This document shows, piece by piece, positions 35,223 to 44,521 of a stretch of 64,000 nt of DNA; the first letter of the stretch is position 1; each line of letters starts with the position of its first letter. The notes under the pieces are model-generated. The model had not been told where the DNA came from. It did no database searches and saw only the letters and a program-made list of their open reading frames with translations. The stretch is from the NCBI GenBank assembly GCA_028753945.1, contig JAPNXP010000012.1, positions 3,472,001-3,536,000 on the forward strand, given 5' to 3'. The DNA comes from Hexactinellida sp. DTS-2022 (Eukaryota; Porifera; Hexactinellida). A program made the position numbers and the translations under genes.

Positions 35223-35812
35223 CCTACTATAATAATACTATTCAATTAATAAATTAATAAATAATGTTTTATTTGAGTTTAATTAATAAACTATTTTACA
35301 GGTTCAACCCAATCTTATCAATCGTATTTTTGGGCATTGATTGGTTCAAATCGATGGAACTTTTTTAATCAACTATTTCACGATTGTCAGAACATTTGCC
35401 TAATACGTAGTAGGAAAGCGGGTGAGATTTGTAGATTATCTAATTCAGGAATTTGGATGAAATGTTTATGAGTACCGTATTTCCCCTAATAAGCGCCCCG
35501 GCGCTTTTGTTTTCGTGGGCCAAATTTGCCCTCAATTTTTTTAAAAATTCCAGGAAATGGTATTTAGGCGGACTTTAATGATTCTCATCGATAGTAAACA
35601 TACAGAAATTGCCTAAATCAATGTATTTCACTTCAGTTATCAACTAATGGGCATTAATAATTTTATAATAGAAATGCCATATATATTAACCCGGTACTTA
35701 TTCATGAAAATAGGATGTTGAGATTGCCTACAACTATTCCATGCATGCCTGAATAGTTGTATTCTGATGAAGAAAACTTTACTTTTTACAGTTTGTCCAG
35801 ATATAATATACT
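35223..35812. other. Intergenic with a GCGCCCCGGCGC motif
   Basis: 'accgtatttcccctaataag' followed by 'cgccccggcgct' at 35473-35510 looks like a transposon terminus of a widespread type, but no partner end was found. The rest is unassigned. Confidence 0.4.
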
Positions 35813-36895
35813 CTAGGGTGCGACCCGTGCGGGCTTTATTGTAAATCACGGGCTGCGGGCCTTTTTCCACAGGCCGCGGGCCCAAAACGGGCCGAAAAGA
35901 GTCAAAAAGATCAATTGTTAATTTTAAAAGCTACTAATTTCCACCATTAATTAGAAATAAAAATCCAAAATTGCAGCTGTGCCGACACATTCTCCTTTGG
36001 TGGCACTATATTTTGGTGGTGGTTTATTGATAGTGCCTCCAAAGGAACATGCTGTCGGCACAGCTGCAATTTTGGATTTTTTTCGCAATGTCATCAACGC
36101 CTCATGGTGTGAAGAACCATTTGTTAATTGGTCCGAGTCACAAGGAACGATTGGTAAATTTGAAGTTTGTTTCTATCTTAAACCATCTTGAGTTAATGCC
36201 ATTCATTCATTATGTATAGATAATATATACTATAAATAGTTAGTTCATTTAGCAATGTTATCCACGGTGAGTTGAGGAAAATTCAACAAATTCCTTATTT
36301 AATTAATTTAATTTGATTCAATCCATTGTAGTATAGTATTACTACTGCGATTGAATAGAAGCCAGCTCGAATTAGATTTAACAGTTTTACTGAATCTGAA
36401 GTGTGAGGAAATACAGGAGATTGGCACCCCAATTATGGCACAAACCTAGGCAAATTGAACATTTTCAATTTGCCAAAAGGTGTAGAATTTAATTCTCCAT
36501 CCGTACTGACCGTACATGTAAATTTTATCAAGCTCAATATTAATTATTTCATGTTATGAGCCATAATTAGTTTAAATAGGTGTTAAAATAATTTGATCAA
36601 AAATCGTAACCCCAGGTGCAAATTAGGTGGTCCATCCGCACCTACATATGCCAAACCTATAAAGCTCGGGCCAGGGCACCGTCTACGGAGAAAGAATATC
36701 GATAATAATAATAAAGGCAGTGATTTCAATACTGGGCCGGAAATTATATGAATTCTCAACTCCTAGAGAATTTTTTCACGAATTCAGCCAACGGTGCCAT
36801 AAAATAAACAAATTTCCTAAATCGCGGGCTGGCGGATTAAATAAGCGGACGCGGGCTTTGAATAGCGGGCCACGGGCTTACGCGTCGCACCCTAG
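35813..36895. mobile_element. hAT-type element (1083 bp) hosting a hairpin unit
   Basis: Termini 'ctagggtgcgacccg' and mirrored 'cgcgtcgcaccctag', flanked by the perfect 8-bp repeat 'aatatact' (35805-35812 and 36896-36903). The outer parts are rich in GCGGGC. A hairpin-family unit (hairpin 35963-36077, body, tail 'ctacggagaaagaa', (TAA)n, linker start) lies inside and must have inserted later. No transposase is present. Confidence 0.87.
35963..36077. repeat. Hairpin repeat, copy 12
   Basis: Plus orientation, inside the hAT-type element. Its unit runs to about 36740 and is truncated within the linker after 'actgggcc'. Confidence 0.87.
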
Positions 36896-37044
36896 AATAT
36901 ACTGCCTAACATGCAAATTTCGTGATTAAATCGATATTCGATGGATGCGAATCATGTAATTGTCGATAAGGATCGATTTTTATTGCACTAAAAATTGTTT
37001 AAATGGGATCGATTGGATTGGATTGCTAACTCCATAGTTGAAAA

Positions 37045-38037
37045 CTAATCTTTAGAGCTAATTGAAGCGTGGAGTGAGTTTATAATATCAATGTATTGCA
37101 GTGGTGTTATGTGTTGAGGCTTCATCATCTGTATATGGGATGGTAAGGTAGATGAAGAATTCGGATAAAGTTCATTTATGACCTGTTTTATTGTAATGTT
37201 CCTCTTCATGAAACAGGCACGCAAGAGCTTATCTACCAAACTGTTGCTGGCATCCAGAGGATGGGTTTTCTTGGGTACCAAGCGGAGGGCACTTAAGAAC
37301 TCTCCGGTCTGACGGAACTTCCTCTTGAGAGCAGGATAGAGGTGCCAGGATGGAATTTTAACAGGTATTACCGTGACGTCACACAATATGTTCGTAAGGA
37401 CGGCAAACCGGCTGTATTTCAAACTACCTGGTTTAGCTGTCACTTTACGCAGATGGAATTGATTGTGTAGAATTAAATAATCAATTCTGCCAATTTGGAA
37501 GAAGTTAGATCGAAGTAGGAGAGCGGAGATATACTGTGTTAGGAGCTGCTGAGCACTGTGGTCATCCTGACAAGCTCCTAGTAGCACGCCTGCGCTTTCC
37601 TCGTGCCATTCTCTCTTCATAGCGTTTAGTTTGGTACTGTCCACGTTCTCTAGAACATTTGCGAATAACCCATTGAGTACTGTTCTACCATCTCCTGACT
37701 TTCGTCTGTGTGCTCGGATAACCTCCAGCTGATCAGGACATAATTTCTGAACAAGTTTATTCAACTCTATGCATTCAGGGTTATAATCTAGTGCAATGAC
37801 GCTCTCCACTCCAGCTCTGAGCAGCGCCGTAGTGACAGCGCCAGGTCCCGAGCACAGCTCAAATACTGGCAATTTGGGAGACAAGTGTTTCGCTATGGAG
37901 TCTGCACTCTTAGACGATATTATAGCTTGGAGAGGAGGCCGCTCAATGAAAGGGACAGTGTCTTTGTTGAAAACTTTAATGGTACAACTAGACTGTGTAT
38001 AGTTTATGCTCTTCAAGCCTTCCAATAGATTCTTCAT
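37045..38037 (-). CDS. TFB2M: Mitochondrial transcription factor B2 (rRNA dimethyltransferase family)
   Basis: Single exon, 330 residues. The SAM-binding block FELCSGPGAVTTALLRAG is at 59-76, and the acidic strand end is IALDYN. The central GRIDYLILHNQF and the C-terminal RLVPKKTHPLD..LLRACFMKR and PQHITPLQYIDIINSL blocks follow TFB2M rather than TFB1M. In the family this protein melts mitochondrial promoters with POLRMT and TFAM. The first ATG is preceded by an in-frame TAG, and the protein is shorter than the human one (396), mainly at the N-terminus. A targeting peptide is not obvious, so a small upstream exon remains possible. It lies 201 bp downstream of DNAJC3 on the same strand. Confidence 0.83.
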   Translation of the reverse strand: MKNLLEGLKSINYTQSSCTIKVFNKDTVPFIERPPLQAIISSKSADSIAKHLSPKLPVFELCSGPGAVTTALLRAGVESVIALDYNPECIELNKLVQKLCPDQLEVIRAHRRKSGDGRTVLNGLFANVLENVDSTKLNAMKREWHEESAGVLLGACQDDHSAQQLLTQYISALLLRSNFFQIGRIDYLILHNQFHLRKVTAKPGSLKYSRFAVLTNILCDVTVIPVKIPSWHLYPALKRKFRQTGEFLSALRLVPKKTHPLDASNSLVDKLLRACFMKRNITIKQVINELYPNSSSTLPSHIQMMKPQHITPLQYIDIINSLHASISSKD

Positions 38038-38238
38038 AACGAACTACACGAAGTCCTTATTAGCCTCAACTAGTTTAGAAGCATCAGTGGTTAACATTAA
38101 ATCAGTAAATGCTAACAATCTCTACTATTAATTAATATTTATATGTAACAATTGAATAATTTATACCTCCAATAATAATGAGACTAGCCCACAACTCTCA
38201 AGCCTGGATGAAGGACGGGAGAGAGAAGTGAAATAAAA

Positions 38239-39672
38239 CTAAAAGTTGAATTTAAAAGTGAATCCACCCCCTCCACCAAAAGGAAACCCATGAGGTCCCT
38301 GGTGCCACTGCTGTCTCCCCTGCTCGGGGTCTAGAGGGTCCTCTCCTCGATCGTACTTCTCTCGCTTCTCCGAGTTAGTAAGCACCTCTTTAGCTGCTGC
38401 TATATTAATAAATTTCTTTTCAGCACGTTCCTTCTCTACAGGGTCTGGGAACATGTCTGGGTGCCATACATGCGCAAGCTGTCTGTACGCCTTCATAATC
38501 TCCTTCTTATTAGCTGTCCTCTTCACCCCCAGGATCTTGTAGTAGTCTCTCTTGCTCGCTTGCTTCTGAAGCTTTAATACTCGGTCCATACCATCTTTTG
38601 CCCGCCTAAACTCAGGATGGATTTCTTTAGCCTTCCTAAAGTCCTCAATCGCTTCCTCCAGCATGTCGCTGTCTATGTACAGGTCGGCTCTGTCGCACAG
38701 CACATTCAGGTCGGTAGGGTCTAACGCCAGTGCCTCTTCACACCACTTCTTCGCCCCTTGCAGATCTCCCAACTTCCCACTCACGTGACAGAGCTTAGCT
38801 TTTATTCTGAACACAAACAGTAGCACTTCCGTCTCAGTGGAGAGACTTCGCTTTAGCTCATCGGCCGCAGCTGAGTACTGCTGCTGATCCACGTGCTCGT
38901 CAGCGGTTTCCAACTGCTTGTTCAGCTTCTTGGCTTTTTTGTAATGCTTGAAACAAGCTCCGTGATCCTGGTCCAGTCTGAGGCATTCTCTAACTGCACT
39001 CAGAGATTCCACTAAGTCTCCTAGCGAATAATATAGGATAGACAGTTTGAGCAGGACCTCAGTGTCTCCGGGCAACATCGCCCTGGCCACACGCAGGTCG
39101 GCTATTGCATCCCCACTCCGTTCCAGCCGCTCATTGGCTATCGCTCTCTGCAACCGCAGAGTTATGTCCCATGGACTTATGTCCAGGACGGAGCCAGCGA
39201 TTTCTCTGAAAGCCTCAGGGTCCGACTCGGGTGTGTTCGAGAGGGCCATACGGCGCTCATTCAATGCGTCTAATTTACTGACCAATTCTTCAAGTCCTTC
39301 ATGCCTGTCTGAAATCAGATCTATATCTCCTCTGGCCTCTCCAATCCTACCCTGCTTCAAGAATAGTGATGCTCGCTGGAAGCGGGCCTGCTTGAAGTCA
39401 GGGTTCAATTCGAGGGAAGCGGTAAGGTCGAACATAGCCTGCAAAACACGTCCCATGGCTAGATATACAGTAGCTCTTCGGTAGTGAGTAAGAAAACTAT
39501 TCGGATCTCCATCAATGGCCAAGTGGAAGTGTGACAAGGCTTCATCCAACTTGCCCTGGGCAAGTGCATCTTTTCCTCGCAACAAATGCTCATCTATCTC
39601 ATTGGGGGATACAAGATTGTAATATTGAAACAACGCTGTAAAGGAGAGACAGAAAAGCAATAGGCTGTTCAT
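38239..39672 (-). CDS. DNAJC3: DNAJC3 (p58IPK), ER-lumen TPR and J-domain co-chaperone
   Basis: Single exon, 477 residues (human 504). A hydrophobic signal peptide (MNSLLLFCLSFTALFQYY) is followed by TPR units from about residue 25 to 365, including YYRRAT-like HYRRATVYLAMGR and VRECLRLDQDHGACFKHYKK. The C-terminal J domain starts near 375 with DYYKILGVKR, the catalytic HPD is at 404-406, and a glycine-rich tail ends FTFKFNF. In vertebrates it stimulates BiP and dampens PERK signalling during ER stress. All key features are present and the gene appears intact. Because the TFB2M start is only 201 bp away, the two may share regulatory sequence or be read together. Confidence 0.95.
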   Translation of the reverse strand: MNSLLLFCLSFTALFQYYNLVSPNEIDEHLLRGKDALAQGKLDEALSHFHLAIDGDPNSFLTHYRRATVYLAMGRVLQAMFDLTASLELNPDFKQARFQRASLFLKQGRIGEARGDIDLISDRHEGLEELVSKLDALNERRMALSNTPESDPEAFREIAGSVLDISPWDITLRLQRAIANERLERSGDAIADLRVARAMLPGDTEVLLKLSILYYSLGDLVESLSAVRECLRLDQDHGACFKHYKKAKKLNKQLETADEHVDQQQYSAAADELKRSLSTETEVLLFVFRIKAKLCHVSGKLGDLQGAKKWCEEALALDPTDLNVLCDRADLYIDSDMLEEAIEDFRKAKEIHPEFRRAKDGMDRVLKLQKQASKRDYYKILGVKRTANKKEIMKAYRQLAHVWHPDMFPDPVEKERAEKKFINIAAAKEVLTNSEKREKYDRGEDPLDPEQGRQQWHQGPHGFPFGGGGGFTFKFNF

Positions 39673-40023
39673 TCAAAGGGAGAAAGTTCTGAATAAGGTA
39701 TCACCTACAAAATAACTTCAAATAACAAATTTATACTTGTGTATTGTATATAATGCAAATTGCTATGTATAAGATTCAATAGTATCGTGTCTCTATTTGA
39801 TTGGATAACTATGAATTATCAAAGGATGGTTAATTAATTAAACCCCGATTTAATGGTGTTTATAAAAATTTAATGGTATATCTAATCTCACTGCCTTGGT
39901 ATTATAATAATAATAATTACTAGCCACTGACCCGTCGCCTTGCGACGTATTAGTCGGCATAAAATAATCGGAAAAACTGGAGGGATGCGAGTCATGCGAC
40001 CCCCAATTATAGCCTCTTCCAAT
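39673..40023. other. Upstream region of DNAJC3
   Basis: AT-rich sequence with short (TAA) runs near 39903-39915 and 'gacccgtcgccttgcgacg'. No promoter element or ER-stress motif was recognised with confidence. Confidence 0.4.
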
Positions 40024-40187
40024 CAGTGGCGTGCTGGCTAGGGACGAGACAACGAGAACTCGTTGTGGGCCCCTAGCATCATGGGCCCCTGGCATCATGA
40101 CATGGGCCCCAATTTCTCCATCCAGGGATGGGGCCCCCTCAGACTTTGATCATTCGTTGTCCTTTTTGAAAACCCAGCACGCCACTG
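40024..40187. mobile_element. hAT-type MITE (164 bp)
   Basis: Termini 'cagtggcgtgctgg' and mirrored 'ccagcacgccactg', with the perfect 8-bp repeat 'cttccaat' at 40016-40023 and 40188-40195. The interior has two 'gggcccctgg/agcatcatg' repeats. Same family as 60483-60636. Confidence 0.92.
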
Positions 40188-40257
40188 CTTCCAATGCTAC
40201 GGGTTGCAGCTTGCCTGTTTAATACTTCCTAAAATACAATATTAGTCGTATAGAGCC

Positions 40258-40380
40258 CAGAGATGGAACCGGTCGGGATTTTCATGACCCGACCCTACCG
40301 GTGCAGTTGGAAATTTGACCCGACCCGACCGGCCGATCGACCGGTCAATCATAGCTAGCAATAATTTATAAATAATAGAA
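40258..40380. mobile_element. Truncated hAT-type MITE, ACCGGTCGGG family
   Basis: Starts 'cagagatggaaccggtcggg' and follows the right half of the complete 55252-55491 copy in reverse as far as 'agctagcaataatttata'. The other end is missing. The right limit is approximate. Confidence 0.7.
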
Positions 40381-41199
40381 TAAGAATCTACTGCAGTGTC
40401 ATATCATATAATTTTAAAAATTTTAGGAATAAATATTATGGCCATATCCCATTTAAGGAAGCCTCCTTTAAGTGAATATATTTCCTTCTGCAAGAATACT
40501 CTGGTACGTACTAATAATATACTGACGTAATTATAATTACACGTATACTTAATACATAATAATAGTGTTAAATTATTAATAAATTAATTAACTAAATTTC
40601 ATTAATTTCAGAAATGATGTAAGATAAAAACAAACTTCCAATTTATCAATTGATCCTTATGCCCCGTAACACCTCTACAAATGGGTCTTGACACCTTGAG
40701 GTGATAATGACATCGTCAAGAAAATGTGTTTTTACAATTTTGTGTTTTCGATATTTCTAAAGTATTGGTGTTGGGTGAATTAAATTTAATTAATTAAATA
40801 TTTATACTACGTAATTACTACTAATTAGCTAAATTTCATTAATCTCAGAAATGATATAAGTTAGAAACAAACTTTCAATTTATCAATTGTTCCTTATGGC
40901 ACGTACCACCTATACAAGTGGGTCTTGACACCTTGAGGTGTTGATGACATGGTCAAAAAAATGGGTTTTACAATTTTGTGAATTATATATTTCGAATGGG
41001 TTGGTTGGTGTTGGGTGATCACCCAACACGCACATAAAAATGCTGACTCATCACTTATTATATTAACTGAAACTTGAATATCTTTGAAATGCAGTGAGCT
41101 AAAACTAAACTTCCACCACTCTAAGGGTAGTTGACTTCTGAAACACCTTTCTGAAATGGTTTAACACCTTCATAGTGATGATGACATTGGAAGAAAAAA
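40381..41199. repeat. Hairpin-family body, minus orientation
   Basis: 40560-41199 repeats the body modules twice in part ('atcaattgatccttatg'/'atcaattgttccttatgg', then 'caccttgaggtg'), ending in 'caccttcatagtgatgatg' before the hairpin. Confidence 0.6.
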
Positions 41200-41981
41200 A
41201 TCCAAAAATGCAGCTGTGCTGTGCCGACAGAATTTTCCTTGGAGGCACTACCAATTAACCAACCAACTAAATATAGTGCCTCCAAAGCAGTCATGTGCTC
41301 CGTTACTAAATCTTCCGTTACTCCGTTACTCCGTTACCGTTACTCCGTTACCGTTACTTTATATCTCCCGTTACCGTTACTCCGTTACCGTTACTTTATT
41401 TGTTCCGTTACCGTTACTCCGTTACCGTTACTCCGTTACCGTTACTTATTTTTCTACCGTTACTTTACTCCGTTACCGTTACTTTATTTCTTCCGTTGCC
41501 GTTACTCCGTTACTTTTGTTAATTTTATCCGTTTACCTTTATTCAGTACAGTTACCTTAATTTAACGGTAACTGATTTAAAATGACGTTGTAATGGCAAT
41601 GGAATAAGTTTAACGTAGTAACGGTTACTGTGTTACAGTATTGTAATGGTAAGAGTAACTGATTAAAGATAATGGTAACTAGTTAAAAGTAACGAATGTC
41701 CGTTACCGTTACTTTTTTTCCGTTACAGTTACTCGGCGATGCCCGTTACCGTTACTTTTTTCCGTTACCGTTACTCCGCGACGCCCGTTACCTTTACTTT
41801 TTTCCGTTACCGTTACTCCGCGACGCCCGTTACCGTTACTTTTTTCCGTTACCGTTACTTTTTCCGTTACCGTTACCGTTACCGTTACCGTTACCGTTAC
41901 CGTTACCGTTACTCCGTTACTAGTAACGGAGCACATCACTGCTCCAAAGGAACATGCGTCGACACAGCTGCAATTTTGGAT
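41200..41981. repeat. Hairpin repeat, copy 13, interrupted
   Basis: Left arm and loop (41200-41287, loop variant as in copy 3) and the rest of the right arm (41942-41981) are separated by the 654-bp element at 41288-41941. Confidence 0.85.
41288..41941. mobile_element. hAT-type element made of CCGTTA hexamers
   Basis: Termini 'cagtcatgtgctccgttact' and mirrored 'agtaacggagcacatcactg', with the 8-bp duplication 'ctccaaag' at 41280-41287 and 41942-41949. The interior is mostly (CCGTTA)n with CCGTTACTTT variants, an inverted AACGGTAA patch at 41560-41690, and three 'ccgcgacgcccgttac' modules. It is inserted in the right arm of a hairpin repeat. Frames through the array are low-complexity and are not genes. 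Confidence 0.92.
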
Positions 41982-42082
41982 TTTTATAACCATGGATATT
42001 CTAGCCTACAGTTTAACTACCAATGAAGTATTCTACAACTTTGTATGACTTCCTCAACTTGTAGTTCCTATTGCAGTATGAC

Positions 42083-42291
42083 CAGTGATGTTTTGGGGGG
42101 GGGGCTCGGGGGGGCGCGCCCCCCCACTTATTTCGCGAGGGGGGGCGCTTATATCCCAGGGGGGGCGCTCCTTCCTATCAGTTATCTATAGAATTCATTA
42201 TTGGGGGCCGTTTTCACCTATGTTTTCTAAGAAAATGCTAAATTTGAAAATGGAGCGCCCCCCCACTTATTTTTTTGGCAAAACACCACTG
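42083..42291. mobile_element. hAT-type MITE (209 bp), G/C homopolymer-rich
   Basis: Termini 'cagtgatgttttggg' and mirrored 'ggcaaaacaccactg', with the perfect 8-bp repeat 'agtatgac' at 42075-42082 and 42292-42299. The interior has several runs of seven or more G or C. Confidence 0.9.
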
Positions 42292-43284
42292 AGTATGACG
42301 CATTCTTTCTCACATGACGTATAAAGTCTAATAGGCTTTTATGATTGTGTTCGTTACATACATTATCATTTGTTTCTCAGCGATTTATACCTGTATGATG
42401 ATGTATTAGCGTTGATTGAAAGAATACTATTTTTTATAAAAGAATGCATCATCCTGCAACTGCAAGTTGAGGAAGTCGTACAAAGTTGTAGAATTGTCAT
42501 GGTAGTTTTAACCCCCAGATGCAGGGGTAGAAGGTATAAATAGAAAAATCCCATTTTCACTTTCAATTTGAATTGAAAGTGAATTAACTTCCGGTTTTAC
42601 TTTCACATTCCAGGGCATTGGAGGGTTTAATTAAATTAAATTAAACTATCATGGCTATAATATCCATGGTTATAATAATACAAAGTAGTCAAGGGCCGTA
42701 GCCACTGGTCAGGTTTCAACCTGACCACTTTTGGTTGATGAATTTTCCCAATATGGCACCACTCGGTCAGGTTGGTCAGATTAACTTGACCACTTTTTGT
42801 ATTTTGGTGGCTACGGCCCTGAGTTTAACTGGCATGGTAGTTGAGCTGTCATACAACAGTACTATTACGTTGTTAACCTAAATATATCGGTATTGCTCCT
42901 GTTTGAAGTCCTTATTGTCCTACAAGCAACAGTTAGTGATTCTATTATTGATAGTATTTGATCTTAACTAACAAATTTGCCCTCGTGTTTTAGGGAGTAG
43001 CCCCCTTGACCCCAAGATCTAACCTATACAAATACTGGATAATTAGTAGTCATTATACGGATAAATTAATTGTAGGAGGCTAATCAATTTGATGGTCATA
43101 TCGCAAAGCTACGTAATTAAGAAGAGTTTTCAGGCATTGTCTTTGCTACCTCCAGAACATATAAATAGGCCAAGTTGTTGCATGCTAATTAGCTTCAAAA
43201 TTAATTTGTCAATGAAGGGACCGTTGAAACGCTACGTAGCGCCCTATGTCACGTTTTACCATTTGTAGTACAAAAAGATGGTCT
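42292..43284. other. Intergenic with an inverted-repeat element at 42690-42830
   Basis: 'gggccgtagccac' at about 42693 is mirrored by 'gtggctacggccc' ending near 42829, with 'ggtcaggtt..aacctgacc' text inside. The flanks give no duplication. The remainder is unassigned. Confidence 0.5.
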
Positions 43285-43292
43285 GTCACACA

Positions 43293-43663
43293 CAGAGGCG
43301 GCGCCACGCTGGGGCAAGGTGGGGCAAATGCCCCACCTGGCCTTCGGCTTGCCCCACCACTGGTGGGGCAAGCCTTATCAATAGCTTAGAATTTATTTGG
43401 GCGCTTTTGAAGTTTTTTTTCGCTCGTCTTCTTAATAGGACGATTTTTGAACCCAATTTTGTAGCATGGATTACGTTTGAATTGGTTTTCATGTTTTAAA
43501 CCTTGTTGTTACTGTTAGTCTTACCATGAAATTTCACCATCCCACTATTGTGTGTCTACCTATATTTTTTGATAGTGGTTTTAAAGTTAAACATTTTGCC
43601 CCATCTCAAATGTCCCTTGCCCCGGCCAGCCCCATCGCTCATTTTGGTCTCGCGCCGCCACTG
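43293..43663. mobile_element. hAT-type MITE (371 bp)
   Basis: Termini 'cagaggcggcgccacg' and mirrored 'tcgcgccgccactg', with the perfect 8-bp repeat 'gtcacaca' at 43285-43292 and 43664-43671. Near the left end are repeats of 'ggggcaaggtggggcaa'. Open frames at 43278-43499 and 43526-43789 cross the element and are not supported as genes. Confidence 0.92.
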
Positions 43664-43671
43664 GTCACACA

Positions 43672-44521
43672 TTTGTCAACTTTCCCGATATATCGAAATG
43701 CTTGGAAAATTACTTTGATTGAAGCGAACGCGAACTTCGATCGTATAGGAACTTTCCAACTTCCAAGCTATTTGACTATTTCGATATAAACAGTATGTTT
43801 ATTTTTTCAGAACATCAGTTAATTGTGTCAAACTATCAGGAAGCCGATTTGAACTATTCTGAATTCTTCTGATCGTATCGAGCGAGACTTTTGATGAGAG
43901 AAATAAATTTCGGAAGTAATAAGTGCAATTATGATAGAATTAATTCAAATAAAGTATGTATATAGTACTGTTCAGGAAATGCGTCTTTCCGTCAAATCAT
44001 ATCTAGTTATCGGAACTTTAATATAGTCATTCGATTAATCTCCTTACATAATTATATTAAAAAGAATAACGATGATATTTCAAACGAGTACTACCCTAAT
44101 ACAATTCATATATGCAGAGGGTCCGAATAAAACTTTCGGTGACAAATTTAGCACCAAAGTGCATGACAATATGTTGACACCTCATCTCCTTCCTCCAGTT
44201 TTATGCTTAATAGATAGGTCATTTAATTTTAATTAAGCCACAAAATAATCCATTTGTAATAACAGTACCTCAGGAAGATCGCCATTCTAATAAAGGAGCA
44301 CTCTCCAGACTCCTACTCTGCTAATATTACCGAATTGAATTATTCAAATAACGAGAAGCTCAGTAACTAATTGCAAAATTACGGTATAATACTTTATAAT
44401 TATAAACTAGTATATAATGTCACATATCACAAATGATAGTATGAAATACTCGAAAGTAAACTGACTAACAAGAATTTTCAAAGCTGAATCAAATACACAA
44501 GCAGATTCTATTAAATAAGGC
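43672..44521. other. Downstream flank of Piwi, no feature recognised
   Basis: AT-rich sequence that should contain the 3' untranslated region of the minus-strand Piwi gene. No canonical polyadenylation signal was identified on that strand near the stop. Confidence 0.4.

Noticed and set aside
39047-39484. 145-codon open frame antisense to DNAJC3
   Set aside because: Shadow of the TPR-coding region; no domain of its own.
41290-41920. Possible interstitial telomeric sequence
   Set aside because: The hexamer is CCGTTA, not TTAGGG or a permutation, and the array is bounded by transposon termini and an 8-bp duplication.
41696-42026. Low-complexity frames of VTVTEK or RYRYSVT type
   Set aside because: Translation of the CCGTTA hexamer array.
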